DNA of 6,510 bases from Burkholderiales bacterium UBA2647 (GCA_002359635.1 DENJ01000072.1:18399-24908), one strand, 5' to 3'; counted from the stretch's first letter, positions 1 to 5,889 are shown. Translations and numbers: made by a program. Notes: a model not told the origin generated them from the letters alone.

Positions 1-5
1 AAGCT

Positions 6-16
6 CGATGCTAATG
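6..16 (+). repeat. 11-bp direct repeat, left copy (pair at 885-895)
   Basis: CGATGCTAATG at 6-16 overlaps the stop of the cupin gene and recurs exactly at 885-895, just upstream of the 164-residue gene. The copies bracket the two-gene block. Chance is a strong alternative: in 6.5 kb several 11-base repeat pairs are expected. Confidence 0.35.
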
Positions 17-352
17 GCGAAGGTTAAGCCGTGCCACCCAAAACACCGCACCATCGGGACCGTAGCGCTCGGTGTGCGGCATTTCTGCGTCAAGTGCGAA
101 TTTGCTTCCCGCTTCAAGCTCACATACCGTGTCATTCAGACCAAGCCACATCCTGCCCTCAACGACAAGGGCTTGCACCGCGAAAGAATGGCTGTGGGTA
201 TCGAGGAAAACGCCAGGATCCCAGCGCCGAACGAGCACTTCATCGAAACCCAGCTGCTTCGCTTGCGCGCCAAACTGAAGAAAACCTGCCTCATCAAAGC
301 TGCTGATACCATCGGCGGCATGTTGGAGCGTTGCGAGATTGATATCGGTCAT
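11..352 (-). CDS. Small single-domain cupin protein (113 aa)
   Basis: A short beta-barrel protein of the cupin superfamily; such proteins usually bind a metal ion and act as small enzymes or ligand sensors, and the substrate here is unknown. The metal-site motif 1 is visible as DTHSHS (residues 51-56, H53 and H55), followed by a hydrophobic strand and the turn VVEGRMWLG (63-71). Motif 2 is the MPH box around H93 within AGSKFALDAEMPHTERYG (81-98). The ATG at 352 is chosen because it lies 29 bases after the stop of the upstream gene, has a weak GAAAG ribosome site, and is directly followed by a typical cupin N-terminus. A longer in-frame reading from 466 would overlap the upstream gene by 85 bases and adds residues with no cupin character. 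The short spacing suggests co-transcription with 382-876. Cytoplasmic: no signal peptide or membrane segment. Fold call is strong, function open. Confidence 0.85.
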   Translation of the reverse strand: MTDINLATLQHAADGISSFDEAGFLQFGAQAKQLGFDEVLVRRWDPGVFLDTHSHSFAVQALVVEGRMWLGLNDTVCELEAGSKFALDAEMPHTERYGPDGAVFWVARLNLRH

Positions 353-381
353 GTCTATACTTTCACGGTCGATGTGGGAAC

Positions 382-876
382 TTATTGGTCCGAGGGCGAT
401 TGCTGAATCAATTGTGCCTGCGCGCGAGCAAGCTGTTCTTCCAGCAATTTCACATTGCACACACAACCGATGGTAAAAGCGACCAGCTTGTTGAACGTGT
501 AATGGACATGTCGATAGATTAATTCCCCTTGATTCACGTCGCGAATCATGTCAAGGCAATTGTGCGCGCTGTTGACAATGCTGTCGAGATCGTCTGCGGG
601 AAACAAATCCGAACCGTAGGGAATCATCGCCTTATTCGGGAAACGTAACAGAAGACAGACCATATGATCACCAGGTTTTGCATGATCAACCTCATCACGA
701 ATCTGCTTAAGGTTTTCCGCGGTCAAGCTTACAACCTCGTCCTCGTAGGTTGAATTAACCCGCTCAACACGTCTTAAGAAATGTTCAAGGTGAGCACTGT
801 GCGTGGATGGCTCGAGCATCACAATGAGTGATTCGCGGTCGTCTTGCGAGGCTTGATTGTCGGATTGAAGCTGCAT
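382..876 (-). CDS. Hypothetical protein (164 aa), family not recognised
   Basis: I do not recognise this protein. It has no signal peptide and no clear membrane helix. The first 20 residues are polar and probably disordered. Residues 25-65 look helical (LEHFLRRVERV, then a charged stretch). The middle holds a hydrophobic strand, MVCLLLRFP (72-80). Near the C-terminus come a His-rich segment YRHVHYTF (121-128), a Cys-x-Cys (C138, C140) and an amphipathic Leu/Gln/Glu-rich helix, LLEEQLARAQAQL (144-156), that could be a short coiled coil. The ATG at 876 has no Shine-Dalgarno sequence and sits inside inverted repeats (see 861-903). A second in-frame ATG at 819 (residue 20) is a possible true start, also without a good ribosome site. 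It lies 62 bases after the terC-family gene and 29 bases before the cupin, so it may belong to that transcript. Confidence 0.75.
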   Translation of the reverse strand: MQLQSDNQASQDDRESLIVMLEPSTHSAHLEHFLRRVERVNSTYEDEVVSLTAENLKQIRDEVDHAKPGDHMVCLLLRFPNKAMIPYGSDLFPADDLDSIVNSAHNCLDMIRDVNQGELIYRHVHYTFNKLVAFTIGCVCNVKLLEEQLARAQAQLIQQSPSDQ

Positions 877-903
877 CTTGAATCCGATGCTAATGCAGCT
901 TCA
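861..903 (-). promoter_or_regulatory. Overlapping alternative inverted repeats at a start codon
   Basis: Two mutually exclusive hairpins can be drawn in the minus-strand transcript. Structure A pairs TGAAGCTGCAT (903-893) with ATGCAGCTTCA (876-866): 11 perfect pairs and a 16-base loop, with the annotated ATG (876-874) buried in the stem. Structure B pairs CGGATTCAAG (886-877) with CTTCAATCCG (870-861): nine pairs and one C-C mismatch around a six-base loop, ATGCAG, that exposes the ATG. No T-run follows on the minus strand, so it is not a standard terminator. It could be a translational switch, an operator for a dimeric repressor, or chance. The repeats are seen directly; any role is inference. 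Confidence 0.5.
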
Positions 904-938
904 GTTTCCGGGCAAATCGAGCCTAACGTCAAGTCCTT

Positions 939-1688
939 CTAGTGATCGCCCGGAATACGACTCGCATGAAGCTTAGCGCGGCTACTGCGCTTTCTTAATC
1001 GAATATTCAGCAATTCAACGATCAGTGAGAAGGCCATGGCGAAGTAAACGTAGCCCTTGGGGACATGGTGGTCAAAACCCTCGGCAATCAAAACAACGCC
1101 AACAACAACAAGAAAGCTCAGGGCCAACATCTTTACCGTTGGATGGTCCGATACGAACTGACCGATGGGCTTTGCGAAAACCATCATCAGAGCAACCGAG
1201 GCGATCACAGCGCTGATCATGATTCTTACGTCATCGACCATCCCCACGGCAGTGATGATGGAATCAAGCGAGAAAACAAGGTCAACCACCATGATTTGCA
1301 TGATGACCGCCGAGAAATTGCTGCCCGCTTTGGTCTGCGTTTCGGACGCTGCCCCCTCAATGGCATGGTGGATCTCCGATGTGCTCTTCCAAACGAGAAA
1401 GAGCCCGCCAGCGATCAAAATTAAATCACGACCTGAGATCGCCTGCTCGAATAGGGTAAAGAGTGGCGTGACGAGGCCAATAATCCATGACAAAACCAGG
1501 AGTAGTCCGATACGCATCAACATCGCCATGGCCAGACCAATTTTTCTCGCCAACTCGCGTTGATGGGCAGGCAAACGGTCGACCAAGATCGATATGAAAA
1601 TAATATTGTCGATGCCGAGAACCAATTCGAGCGCTGTGAGCGTCGCGAAGGCGATCCAAGCTTCAGGGCTGGACAGAAGTTCAATCAT
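939..1688 (-). CDS. TerC family integral membrane protein (249 aa)
   Basis: A polytopic inner-membrane protein of the TerC family (COG0861, YgdQ/YoaE-like stand-alone form). Family members are linked to manganese export, metal loading of exported enzymes, and tellurite resistance in ter operons. About seven hydrophobic segments are visible, near residues 10-34, 50-73, 88-100, 126-148, 155-173, 186-204 and 212-227. The two diagnostic acidic membrane motifs are present: LELVLGIDNIIF (20-31; E21, D27, N28) and VVDLVFSLDSI (134-144; D136, D142). KMLALSFLVVVGVVLIAEGF (186-205) and the closing VELLNIRLRKR (224-234) are also typical. Length fits the form without a C-terminal CBS/CorC domain. The ATG at 1688 gives a standard N-terminus but only a weak GCGGA ribosome site. 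No tellurite-resistance partners are nearby, so a general metal-homeostasis role is more likely than telluride resistance. Confidence 0.93.
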   Translation of the reverse strand: MIELLSSPEAWIAFATLTALELVLGIDNIIFISILVDRLPAHQRELARKIGLAMAMLMRIGLLLVLSWIIGLVTPLFTLFEQAISGRDLILIAGGLFLVWKSTSEIHHAIEGAASETQTKAGSNFSAVIMQIMVVDLVFSLDSIITAVGMVDDVRIMISAVIASVALMMVFAKPIGQFVSDHPTVKMLALSFLVVVGVVLIAEGFDHHVPKGYVYFAMAFSLIVELLNIRLRKRSSRAKLHASRIPGDH

Positions 1689-1725
1689 TGCAAATCCGCT
1701 TGCTTCTAAAAATGCCTAGGATAGC

Positions 1726-1735
1726 GAAGATCTTC
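1726..1735. repeat. 10-bp perfect palindrome upstream of the TerC gene
   Basis: GAAGATCTTC is a perfect palindrome 38 bases upstream of the TerC-family start, in the 108-base gap after the DUF4337 gene. On the minus strand it is followed two bases later by TATCCT, a poor -10 candidate, so it could be an operator. Short palindromes of this size also occur by chance, so this is a weak call. The rest of the gap (1689-1796) shows no convincing promoter and no terminator stem followed by a T-run. Confidence 0.25.
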
Positions 1736-1796
1736 CGGTGTTTCTTTCGATATTGAAGTCACAGTAACGATGGAAAAACCGAAGCATGACCCGTCG

Positions 1797-2348
1797 CTAA
1801 AAAATATGCACGGCAGTCGGTGCAAGCAGTCCGATCAGAGTAAAGGCTATACCCACTAGTCCCAGTCCGAAAGCAGCGAACGTTAGTGCGGTTAAGCCGG
1901 TAATAACTGCAGAGGAGGCAAGCACAATGGCGATTTGCACCGCTGCCGAGGCGACTTCGTATTGATGATAGGCAGCCATGGCAAGCTCCCTGGTTGCCTC
2001 AAGCACCTTGGCGCGGGCCATCAGCTGCTTGCGCCCCTCATTGGTTTCGGGCTCATCATCATAACGTTCTGCCGTCTTGCGCCACTTCTCGATTTGGGCC
2101 GCCATGGCGGGGCTTGGCTTTCCCGCAGCCTCGGTTTCCATCGCTTCTGCTGTTGAACGAAGTACCGTCATCCGGACTGTCTTGGCCTGGAAAAAATTCC
2201 AAAGATTTGCCGCTTCGATGTTGGCTGCAAGTGCTTTTGTTTGCGCGCCATTACCCAAGGTCTCAGAAATAGCAAGGATAAGTGCGAGAATTGAAATCAG
2301 TAAGGCAATTTTTTTATTTGATGGATCAACGTGGGCGCCACCTGACAT
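1797..2348 (-). CDS. DUF4337 domain membrane protein (183 aa)
   Basis: A small membrane protein of the DUF4337 family, whose biochemical role is unknown. The family signature is clear: an N-terminal membrane helix (residues 13-29, IALLISILALILAISET) leads into GNGAQTKALAANIEAANLW and then FFQAKTVRMT (52-61), the most conserved part. A long charged helical region (62-130) follows, probably coiled-coil and carrying an EKWRKTAERYDDEPETNEG segment. It ends in two closely spaced C-terminal membrane helices (about 134-152 and 154-178). With three helices, the charged middle domain lies on one side of the inner membrane. The ATG at 2348 is fixed by an excellent AAAGGAG eight bases upstream; a TTG-initiated extension to 2402 would read through that site. 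It is the first gene of the minus-strand block and diverges from the gene at 2490. Confidence 0.88.
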   Translation of the reverse strand: MSGGAHVDPSNKKIALLISILALILAISETLGNGAQTKALAANIEAANLWNFFQAKTVRMTVLRSTAEAMETEAAGKPSPAMAAQIEKWRKTAERYDDEPETNEGRKQLMARAKVLEATRELAMAAYHQYEVASAAVQIAIVLASSAVITGLTALTFAAFGLGLVGIAFTLIGLLAPTAVHIF

Positions 2349-2356
2349 GATGTGTT

Positions 2357-2363
2357 CTCCTTT
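2357..2363 (-). promoter_or_regulatory. Strong ribosome binding site of the DUF4337 gene
   Basis: The minus strand reads AAAGGAG with eight bases to the ATG at 2348. It is the best Shine-Dalgarno match on the minus strand here and settles the start of the DUF4337 gene against the longer TTG reading. Confidence 0.8.
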
Positions 2364-2431
2364 TGAGCTCGGCAGTATCGAGGGCGATTGTGCGCAGACC
2401 AAGATTTTTCACCAAGGATTTCCTCGCCTTA

Positions 2432-2457
2432 TTTGTAAGCAAATCCTACTACGTCAA
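2432..2457 (-). promoter_or_regulatory. Weak candidate promoter for the DUF4337 gene
   Basis: In the 141-base divergent gap the minus strand carries TTGACG (2457-2452, five of six to the -35 consensus), followed by TACAAA (2437-2432, four of six to the -10 consensus). The spacing is only 14 bases, short of the usual 16-18, so the call is tentative. The same stretch contains ATTTG-TAAG-CAAAT (2431-2444) and a wider AGGATTT/AAATCCT pair (2415-2421, 2441-2447). I see no convincing plus-strand promoter for the gene at 2490. Confidence 0.22.
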
Positions 2458-2489
2458 TCACGGCCAAGCCTCACGCAATTGGCACATTG

Positions 2490-3638
2490 ATGAGGGCCCA
2501 TACAGTCCGCCTTACCGCCTGGCTGGTTTTTTGCTGGTGTTGGCTATGTGTTGGTCCGGTGCTAGCAGCTGAACTCAAGGGTCTTAGGCAGCAATTTCAT
2601 GTTGTGATCCCGTGCTTTGATTTTTTGCCGGCCACCGAGCGGGAGGACCCGTCGCTGGCTTGCGAGCTCTCAGCGCTTGTCCACCATCAGGGGCGATTGT
2701 GGTTTCTTAACGATAAATCGCATCCCTCCCTGCCGGTTAGCCTTCTGGCAGATCTGGCACCCAAGGTGCCTGCAGATGGCGATGGCGCCTCGATGGCTGC
2801 GACTGAAACCCGCCTTACAGCGTTTCTTCCCGGGCCGGCTTCACCGCTTGACCAGGCCTCAAAGTTTGAAGCGGCAGCGCAATCTGTTGACGATGCGATC
2901 GATTTTGCGGTGACAGCCTTTGACCGTTTCGATCCGATGAGTGCTCACTATGATCGGTTTAATGCGGTCTTTTTCTGGCCACGCGGGCTCATTGAGGGGG
3001 CGCGCCTGCTCAATCCAAGTCATCGCAACGGGCAAACAAGCTCGGTGCCTTTGCGCTCCATCTTTGAAAGGCAGCTCAAAGCGCCCTATTACAAAATCGA
3101 GGGGCTTGCCGCGCTTCCAGGGCGGCGTTTATTGTTTGGCGTTCGAGAAACCGGAGCAAGTTTTCGTGAACCTTTGTTCCGGTTTTTAATCTTGGCGTTT
3201 CGCTATGTTTTAGATGACGAACAAGGCTTGCGCTTAGTCGATGAGGGGCAAGTGCTTGCAGATTGGCGACCCGCAGACTTATTCCCTGATCAAAGTTTGA
3301 CGGCGTCGATCCAAGGCCTGGGCTTATCGTCGATTGAGTATTGCGCGGAGCATGATCAACTCTTTTTCTTATTGAGCGCCGAGTCTGATTCCAGGATGGA
3401 TGGTTTCTTGCTGAGCCAAAAGAGGGCGCGTTTCGAAGCGGGGGAGAAGCCTACGCTTGTGCGAGACGAAGCAAATGTCGTGCTGCATTTCTCGCATAAA
3501 CCAGAAGGGATGACAGTTGTCGGCGCTGACTGCCAATTGCTGATTGCTCATGATGACGATCGCTTTCTCGGCGGTACGCCAAGTCGAGCAAACATCAGAG
3601 AAATGATTTATAGCGTCATACAATTCAGATTCGAATAA
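2490..3638 (+). CDS. Exported protein, probable phytase-like/DUF3616-type beta-propeller (382 aa)
   Basis: A secreted protein, probably periplasmic. Residues 1-27 form a Sec signal peptide: MRAHTVR, a hydrophobic core rich in Trp and Cys, and cleavage near VLA-AE. The mature part shows repeated strand-turn-strand units typical of beta-propellers: LSALVHHQGRLWFLND (60-75), KIEGLAALPGRRLLFGVRE (202-220), SIEYCAEHDQLFFLLSAES (281-299) and KPEGMTVVGADCQLLIAHDDD (337-357). The I/P-E-G-hydrophobic box followed by a strand and Asp/Arg-rich ends is characteristic of DUF3616 and esterase-like phytase-family propellers. I infer membership from these units only; catalytic activity is not shown, and the region 95-180 matches nothing I know. 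ATG 2490 is used rather than TTG 2487; neither has a good Shine-Dalgarno sequence. The thioredoxin-like gene follows 53 bases downstream, probably on the same transcript. Confidence 0.72.
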   Translation: MRAHTVRLTAWLVFCWCWLCVGPVLAAELKGLRQQFHVVIPCFDFLPATEREDPSLACELSALVHHQGRLWFLNDKSHPSLPVSLLADLAPKVPADGDGASMAATETRLTAFLPGPASPLDQASKFEAAAQSVDDAIDFAVTAFDRFDPMSAHYDRFNAVFFWPRGLIEGARLLNPSHRNGQTSSVPLRSIFERQLKAPYYKIEGLAALPGRRLLFGVRETGASFREPLFRFLILAFRYVLDDEQGLRLVDEGQVLADWRPADLFPDQSLTASIQGLGLSSIEYCAEHDQLFFLLSAESDSRMDGFLLSQKRARFEAGEKPTLVRDEANVVLHFSHKPEGMTVVGADCQLLIAHDDDRFLGGTPSRANIREMIYSVIQFRFE

Positions 3639-3681
3639 GGGCGCTCAGACTTTAAACCTTGATTGTAGGTTGGGCCAGACC

Positions 3682-3687
3682 AGAGGA
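3682..3687 (+). promoter_or_regulatory. Ribosome binding site deciding the thioredoxin start
   Basis: AGAGGA lies four bases before the ATG at 3692 and ten before a second ATG at 3698. Both spacings are slightly off optimal, so the start could be either, differing by two residues. The site argues against the TTG-initiated reading from 3659. Confidence 0.55.
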
Positions 3688-3691
3688 TGTC

Positions 3692-4231
3692 ATGCCAATG
3701 CGACGCTTAATGCTTCATCGGATTGGAAAAATCGCGCTAATCGCCGCCTCAGGCCGACCACTGAGTATGCCCGTTTTCGCACAACCGTCAGGGCAAGAAC
3801 CAATGGCGGGACCGGTTTGGAGGCTTGGCGACCTTGTTGAGTTTCCGCCGTTGAAAAGAATCGATGGCTCTGAGATCTCGTGGCCAAGCTATCGTGGCAA
3901 GGTTTTGATCATTGTCTTTTGGGCTTCGTGGTGCCCTTTTTGCGCGCAGCAGAATCCCTTGCTTGATCGGTTTTACCGCACCCACCAGAGCCGCGGGTTG
4001 GCGATGGTGAGTTTGAGCGTCGACAAGACGGCTGAACTCGCGCAACAATACATCGCCAAACATGGCTATCGCTTTGAGGTGGCTCATGCGCCCCCGAGAT
4101 GGCAAGCGATCTTTCGACAAAGAAAGGGCTTGCCGCAATTGTTCCTGTTTGATCGCGCCGGGGTCTTGAGACAAATCGAACTTCGTGAAATGCTTGAAGA
4201 TGATGTTGATGCCTTGAGCCGCTATCTCTAA
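3692..4231 (+). CDS. TlpA-like periplasmic thioredoxin-fold protein (179 aa)
   Basis: A thiol-disulfide oxidoreductase of the TlpA/ResA/AhpC-TSA type, which reduces or exchanges disulfides in exported proteins such as apocytochromes, or serves as a peroxidase partner. The active site WCPFC (residues 80-84; C81 and C84) follows the strand KVLIIVFWAS, and the cis-proline loop KGLPQLFLFDRAG (146-158, P148) is in the right place. The insert LVEFPPLKRIDGSEISWPSYRGK (48-70) is the usual TlpA lead-in to the fold. The N-terminus MPMRRLMLHRIGK, a moderately hydrophobic stretch and VFAQPSG suggest a signal peptide cut near residue 30. Its core is interrupted by GRPLS, so an uncleaved or poor signal is possible. 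The physiological substrate is not identifiable; there are no cytochrome maturation genes nearby. It lies 27 bases before the serine hydrolase gene. Confidence 0.9.
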   Translation: MPMRRLMLHRIGKIALIAASGRPLSMPVFAQPSGQEPMAGPVWRLGDLVEFPPLKRIDGSEISWPSYRGKVLIIVFWASWCPFCAQQNPLLDRFYRTHQSRGLAMVSLSVDKTAELAQQYIAKHGYRFEVAHAPPRWQAIFRQRKGLPQLFLFDRAGVLRQIELREMLEDDVDALSRYL

Positions 4232-4245
4232 CCGAGATCTATTCT

Positions 4246-4251
4246 GAGGAG
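4246..4251 (+). promoter_or_regulatory. Ribosome binding site of the serine hydrolase gene
   Basis: GAGGAG with seven bases to the ATG at 4259. It lies within the 27-base gap after the thioredoxin stop, supporting translation from a shared transcript and fixing the start. Confidence 0.8.
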
Positions 4252-4258
4252 TTTAACG

Positions 4259-5431
4259 ATGAAATTGAACGCTGCTGCCATTGACCAAGTCCTCCAGACT
4301 TCAGTCGGGCCAACAAAGCTTCCTGGGATCGTGGCCACGGTTTGCTCGCGTGAAGCGACGATTTACGAGGGAGCCTTCGGAGAACGATTGATTGACAGTG
4401 GCAATACGATGACACTCGATACCGTGTGTTGGATTGCTTCAATGACCAAGGCAATCACCTCAGTTTGCGCGGTCCAGTGCGTCGAAAAAGGACTTATTGA
4501 TCTGGATGCGCCTGCCAGTGCCGTCCTGCCAGAGCTTGCTGATGTTCAAGTACTCACAGGTTTTAACGAGGCAGGGATGCCCACATACCGGGCGCCGAGG
4601 CGGGCAATCAGCTTGCGGCATTTGCTTACCCACAGCGCGGGCTTTAGCTATGAAATCTGGAATGCTGATATCCAAAAGCTTCAAGCTGCACTCGATATTC
4701 CCAGTGTTACAACGTGTCGAAACAAGGCGCTTAGCCTGCCCTTGTTATTCGATCCTGGTGAACGCTGGGAGTATGGGATCAATATCGACTGGGCAGGGAA
4801 AATGGTCGAAGCAGTGAGCGGAAAAACGCTCTCAGCCTACATGCATGATCAACTCTTTGAGCCGCTCGGGATGCAAAGCACAGCTTTTAGGATCACAGCG
4901 GCGATGCGTGAGCGATTATCGGCAGTTCATTTGCGCGGCTCGGATGGAAGCCTGGCGGCCTTTCCTTTTGAGATGCCCCAGGAGCCCGAGTTTGAAATGG
5001 GTGGGGGTGGCCTTTACAGCACGGCTGGCGATTACCTGAAATTCTTACGGATGATTCTTAATAACGGTCAGTTGGGTGGTGAGCGGGTGCTCAAGCCCGA
5101 ATCCGTATGGGCATTAGGACAAAATCAGATGGGCGATTGTCGGGTGACACCCCTCGTTGCCGCGATCCCGCTTACCAACGATGCTGAGTTTTTCCCGGGG
5201 TCAACCAAGAGTTGGAGTCTTGCCTTTCAGGTGAATCACGAAGACCTGGCGACGGGTAGGCCCGCCGGCGGATTGATGTGGGCCGGGCTCGCCAATTCTT
5301 ATTATTGGATCGATCAGAAAACGGGCATCGCAGCTGTTTACATCACGCAACTTTTCCCCTTCGCAGACCACGAGTCGCTTCCCACTTATCTTGCTTTTGA
5401 AGCTGCGGTCTATCAAGGCCTTCATGCCTAG
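4259..5431 (+). CDS. Serine hydrolase, class C beta-lactamase fold/family VIII esterase-like (390 aa)
   Basis: A serine-dependent hydrolase of the beta-lactamase/penicillin-binding-like superfamily, nearest in motif pattern to EstB-type family VIII carboxylesterases. The nucleophile motif SxxK is SMTK (S61, K64) in WIASMTKAIT. The second-motif tyrosine is Y172 in WEYGINID, lacking the Asn of YxN, as is common in esterase members. The third motif is a WAG triad (W341-G343) in GGLMWAGLANSYYWID, replacing the KTG of true lactamases. Other family landmarks are HLLTHSAGFSYE (121-132), FDPGERWEYG (164-173), LFEPLGMQST (199-208) and GGGGLYSTAGDYLKFL (248-263). There is no signal peptide, so it is cytoplasmic, which argues against a periplasmic beta-lactamase. 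Ester or lactone hydrolysis is likely; the substrate is unknown. Length is normal and no motif is broken. Confidence 0.93.
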   Translation: MKLNAAAIDQVLQTSVGPTKLPGIVATVCSREATIYEGAFGERLIDSGNTMTLDTVCWIASMTKAITSVCAVQCVEKGLIDLDAPASAVLPELADVQVLTGFNEAGMPTYRAPRRAISLRHLLTHSAGFSYEIWNADIQKLQAALDIPSVTTCRNKALSLPLLFDPGERWEYGINIDWAGKMVEAVSGKTLSAYMHDQLFEPLGMQSTAFRITAAMRERLSAVHLRGSDGSLAAFPFEMPQEPEFEMGGGGLYSTAGDYLKFLRMILNNGQLGGERVLKPESVWALGQNQMGDCRVTPLVAAIPLTNDAEFFPGSTKSWSLAFQVNHEDLATGRPAGGLMWAGLANSYYWIDQKTGIAAVYITQLFPFADHESLPTYLAFEAAVYQGLHA

Positions 5432-5433
5432 CT

Positions 5434-5475
5434 CAGCGGTCTAAACCGGTCTGCCGAGTTCAGCGTCTAAACCGG
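5434..5475 (+). repeat. Short imperfect direct repeat in a 139-base gap
   Basis: CAGCGGTCTAAACCGG (5434-5449) is repeated as CAGCGTCTAAACCGG (5461-5475), identical but for one G, with starts 27 bases apart. Each copy holds TCTAAACCGG; the first also has CGGT-CTAA-ACCG, a small hairpin overlapping a perfect ACCGGT palindrome. It starts just after the hydrolase stop. It may be a tandem operator for the DUF1330 gene or a remnant of local duplication. The rest of the gap (5476-5570) shows only a T-run near 5545 without a stem, and the ribosome site at 5557-5562. Confidence 0.5.
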
Positions 5476-5556
5476 CATGTTTCGCAAGCCCCTACAGATT
5501 GCTTCACACCTTTCATCCGCCTTTACAACGCCACCACTGACGCCTTTTTTCAAAGC

Positions 5557-5562
5557 AAGGGA
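5557..5562 (+). promoter_or_regulatory. Ribosome binding site of the DUF1330 gene
   Basis: AAGGGA with eight bases to the ATG at 5571, a good spacing, which fixes that start. Confidence 0.65.
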
Positions 5563-5570
5563 TTCGCACC

Positions 5571-5867
5571 ATGACCAAGAAAGCCTACCTGATCAGCGCT
5601 TATCATGACATTAATGATCAAGACGCGCTTTCAGCCTACGCAACACTCGCCGCGCCGGCCCTTATGGCCGCAGGCGGTCGCTTTTTGGCGCGCGGCATGC
5701 CAGCGGCGGTGAAAGAACACGGCAAGATGAATCGAACTGTGCTTGTCGAATTTGATAGCCTTGAGCAAGCGCTGGCCGCCTACGATAGTCCGGCTTATCA
5801 AGAAGCTATCTCAAAACTTGTCAACAACGCCGTGGTGCGCGATATGCGCGTGATCGAAGGCCTGTGA
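5571..5867 (+). CDS. DUF1330 family protein (98 aa)
   Basis: A small cytoplasmic protein of the DUF1330 family, which adopts a dimeric ferredoxin-like alpha/beta-barrel related to EthD and antibiotic-biosynthesis monooxygenase folds; no activity is firmly established. Family features are the opening strand KKAYLISAYHDINDQDALSAY, the APALMAAGGRFLARG turn (28-42), the strand RTVLVEFDSLEQALAAYDSPAYQEA (55-79; the FDS-x-E-x-A...Y-x-S-x-x-Y box is diagnostic) and a closing strand, RDMRVIEGL. The full length of about 95-100 residues is typical. The GST-like gene follows 22 bases downstream, so the two are likely co-transcribed. A role in small-molecule metabolism alongside the GST and the upstream esterase-like hydrolase is plausible, but rests on neighbourhood alone. 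Confidence 0.92.
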   Translation: MTKKAYLISAYHDINDQDALSAYATLAAPALMAAGGRFLARGMPAAVKEHGKMNRTVLVEFDSLEQALAAYDSPAYQEAISKLVNNAVVRDMRVIEGL

Positions 5868-5889
5868 GCAGTCATCGGGTGATCCAAAC

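Noticed and set aside
353..466. N-terminal extension of the cupin from a start at 466
   Set aside because: It overlaps the upstream gene by 85 bases, and the added residues look like out-of-frame translation of that gene's end.
877..938. Rho-independent terminator after the TerC gene
   Set aside because: The inverted repeats are strong but no T-run follows on the minus strand.
1065..1563. Long plus-strand open frames opposite the TerC gene
   Set aside because: Antisense shadows: their products are low-complexity and the minus-strand TerC motifs are unambiguous.
1689..1796. A manganese riboswitch (yybP-ykoY) before the TerC gene
   Set aside because: The 108-base gap shows no paired four-way-junction elements that I can recognise.
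2349..2402. TTG-initiated extension of the DUF4337 protein
   Set aside because: It would translate through the strong AAAGGAG ribosome site, and the family N-terminus fits the ATG at 2348.
3659..3691. TTG-initiated start of the thioredoxin
   Set aside because: No ribosome site; it would put eleven polar residues before the signal peptide.
4259..5431. Antibiotic-resistance beta-lactamase
   Set aside because: No signal peptide, and the second and third motifs are of esterase type.
5477..5608. A 43-codon reading frame on the plus strand in the gap before the DUF1330 gene
   Set aside because: No ribosome site, low-complexity product, and it overlaps the DUF1330 gene in another frame.
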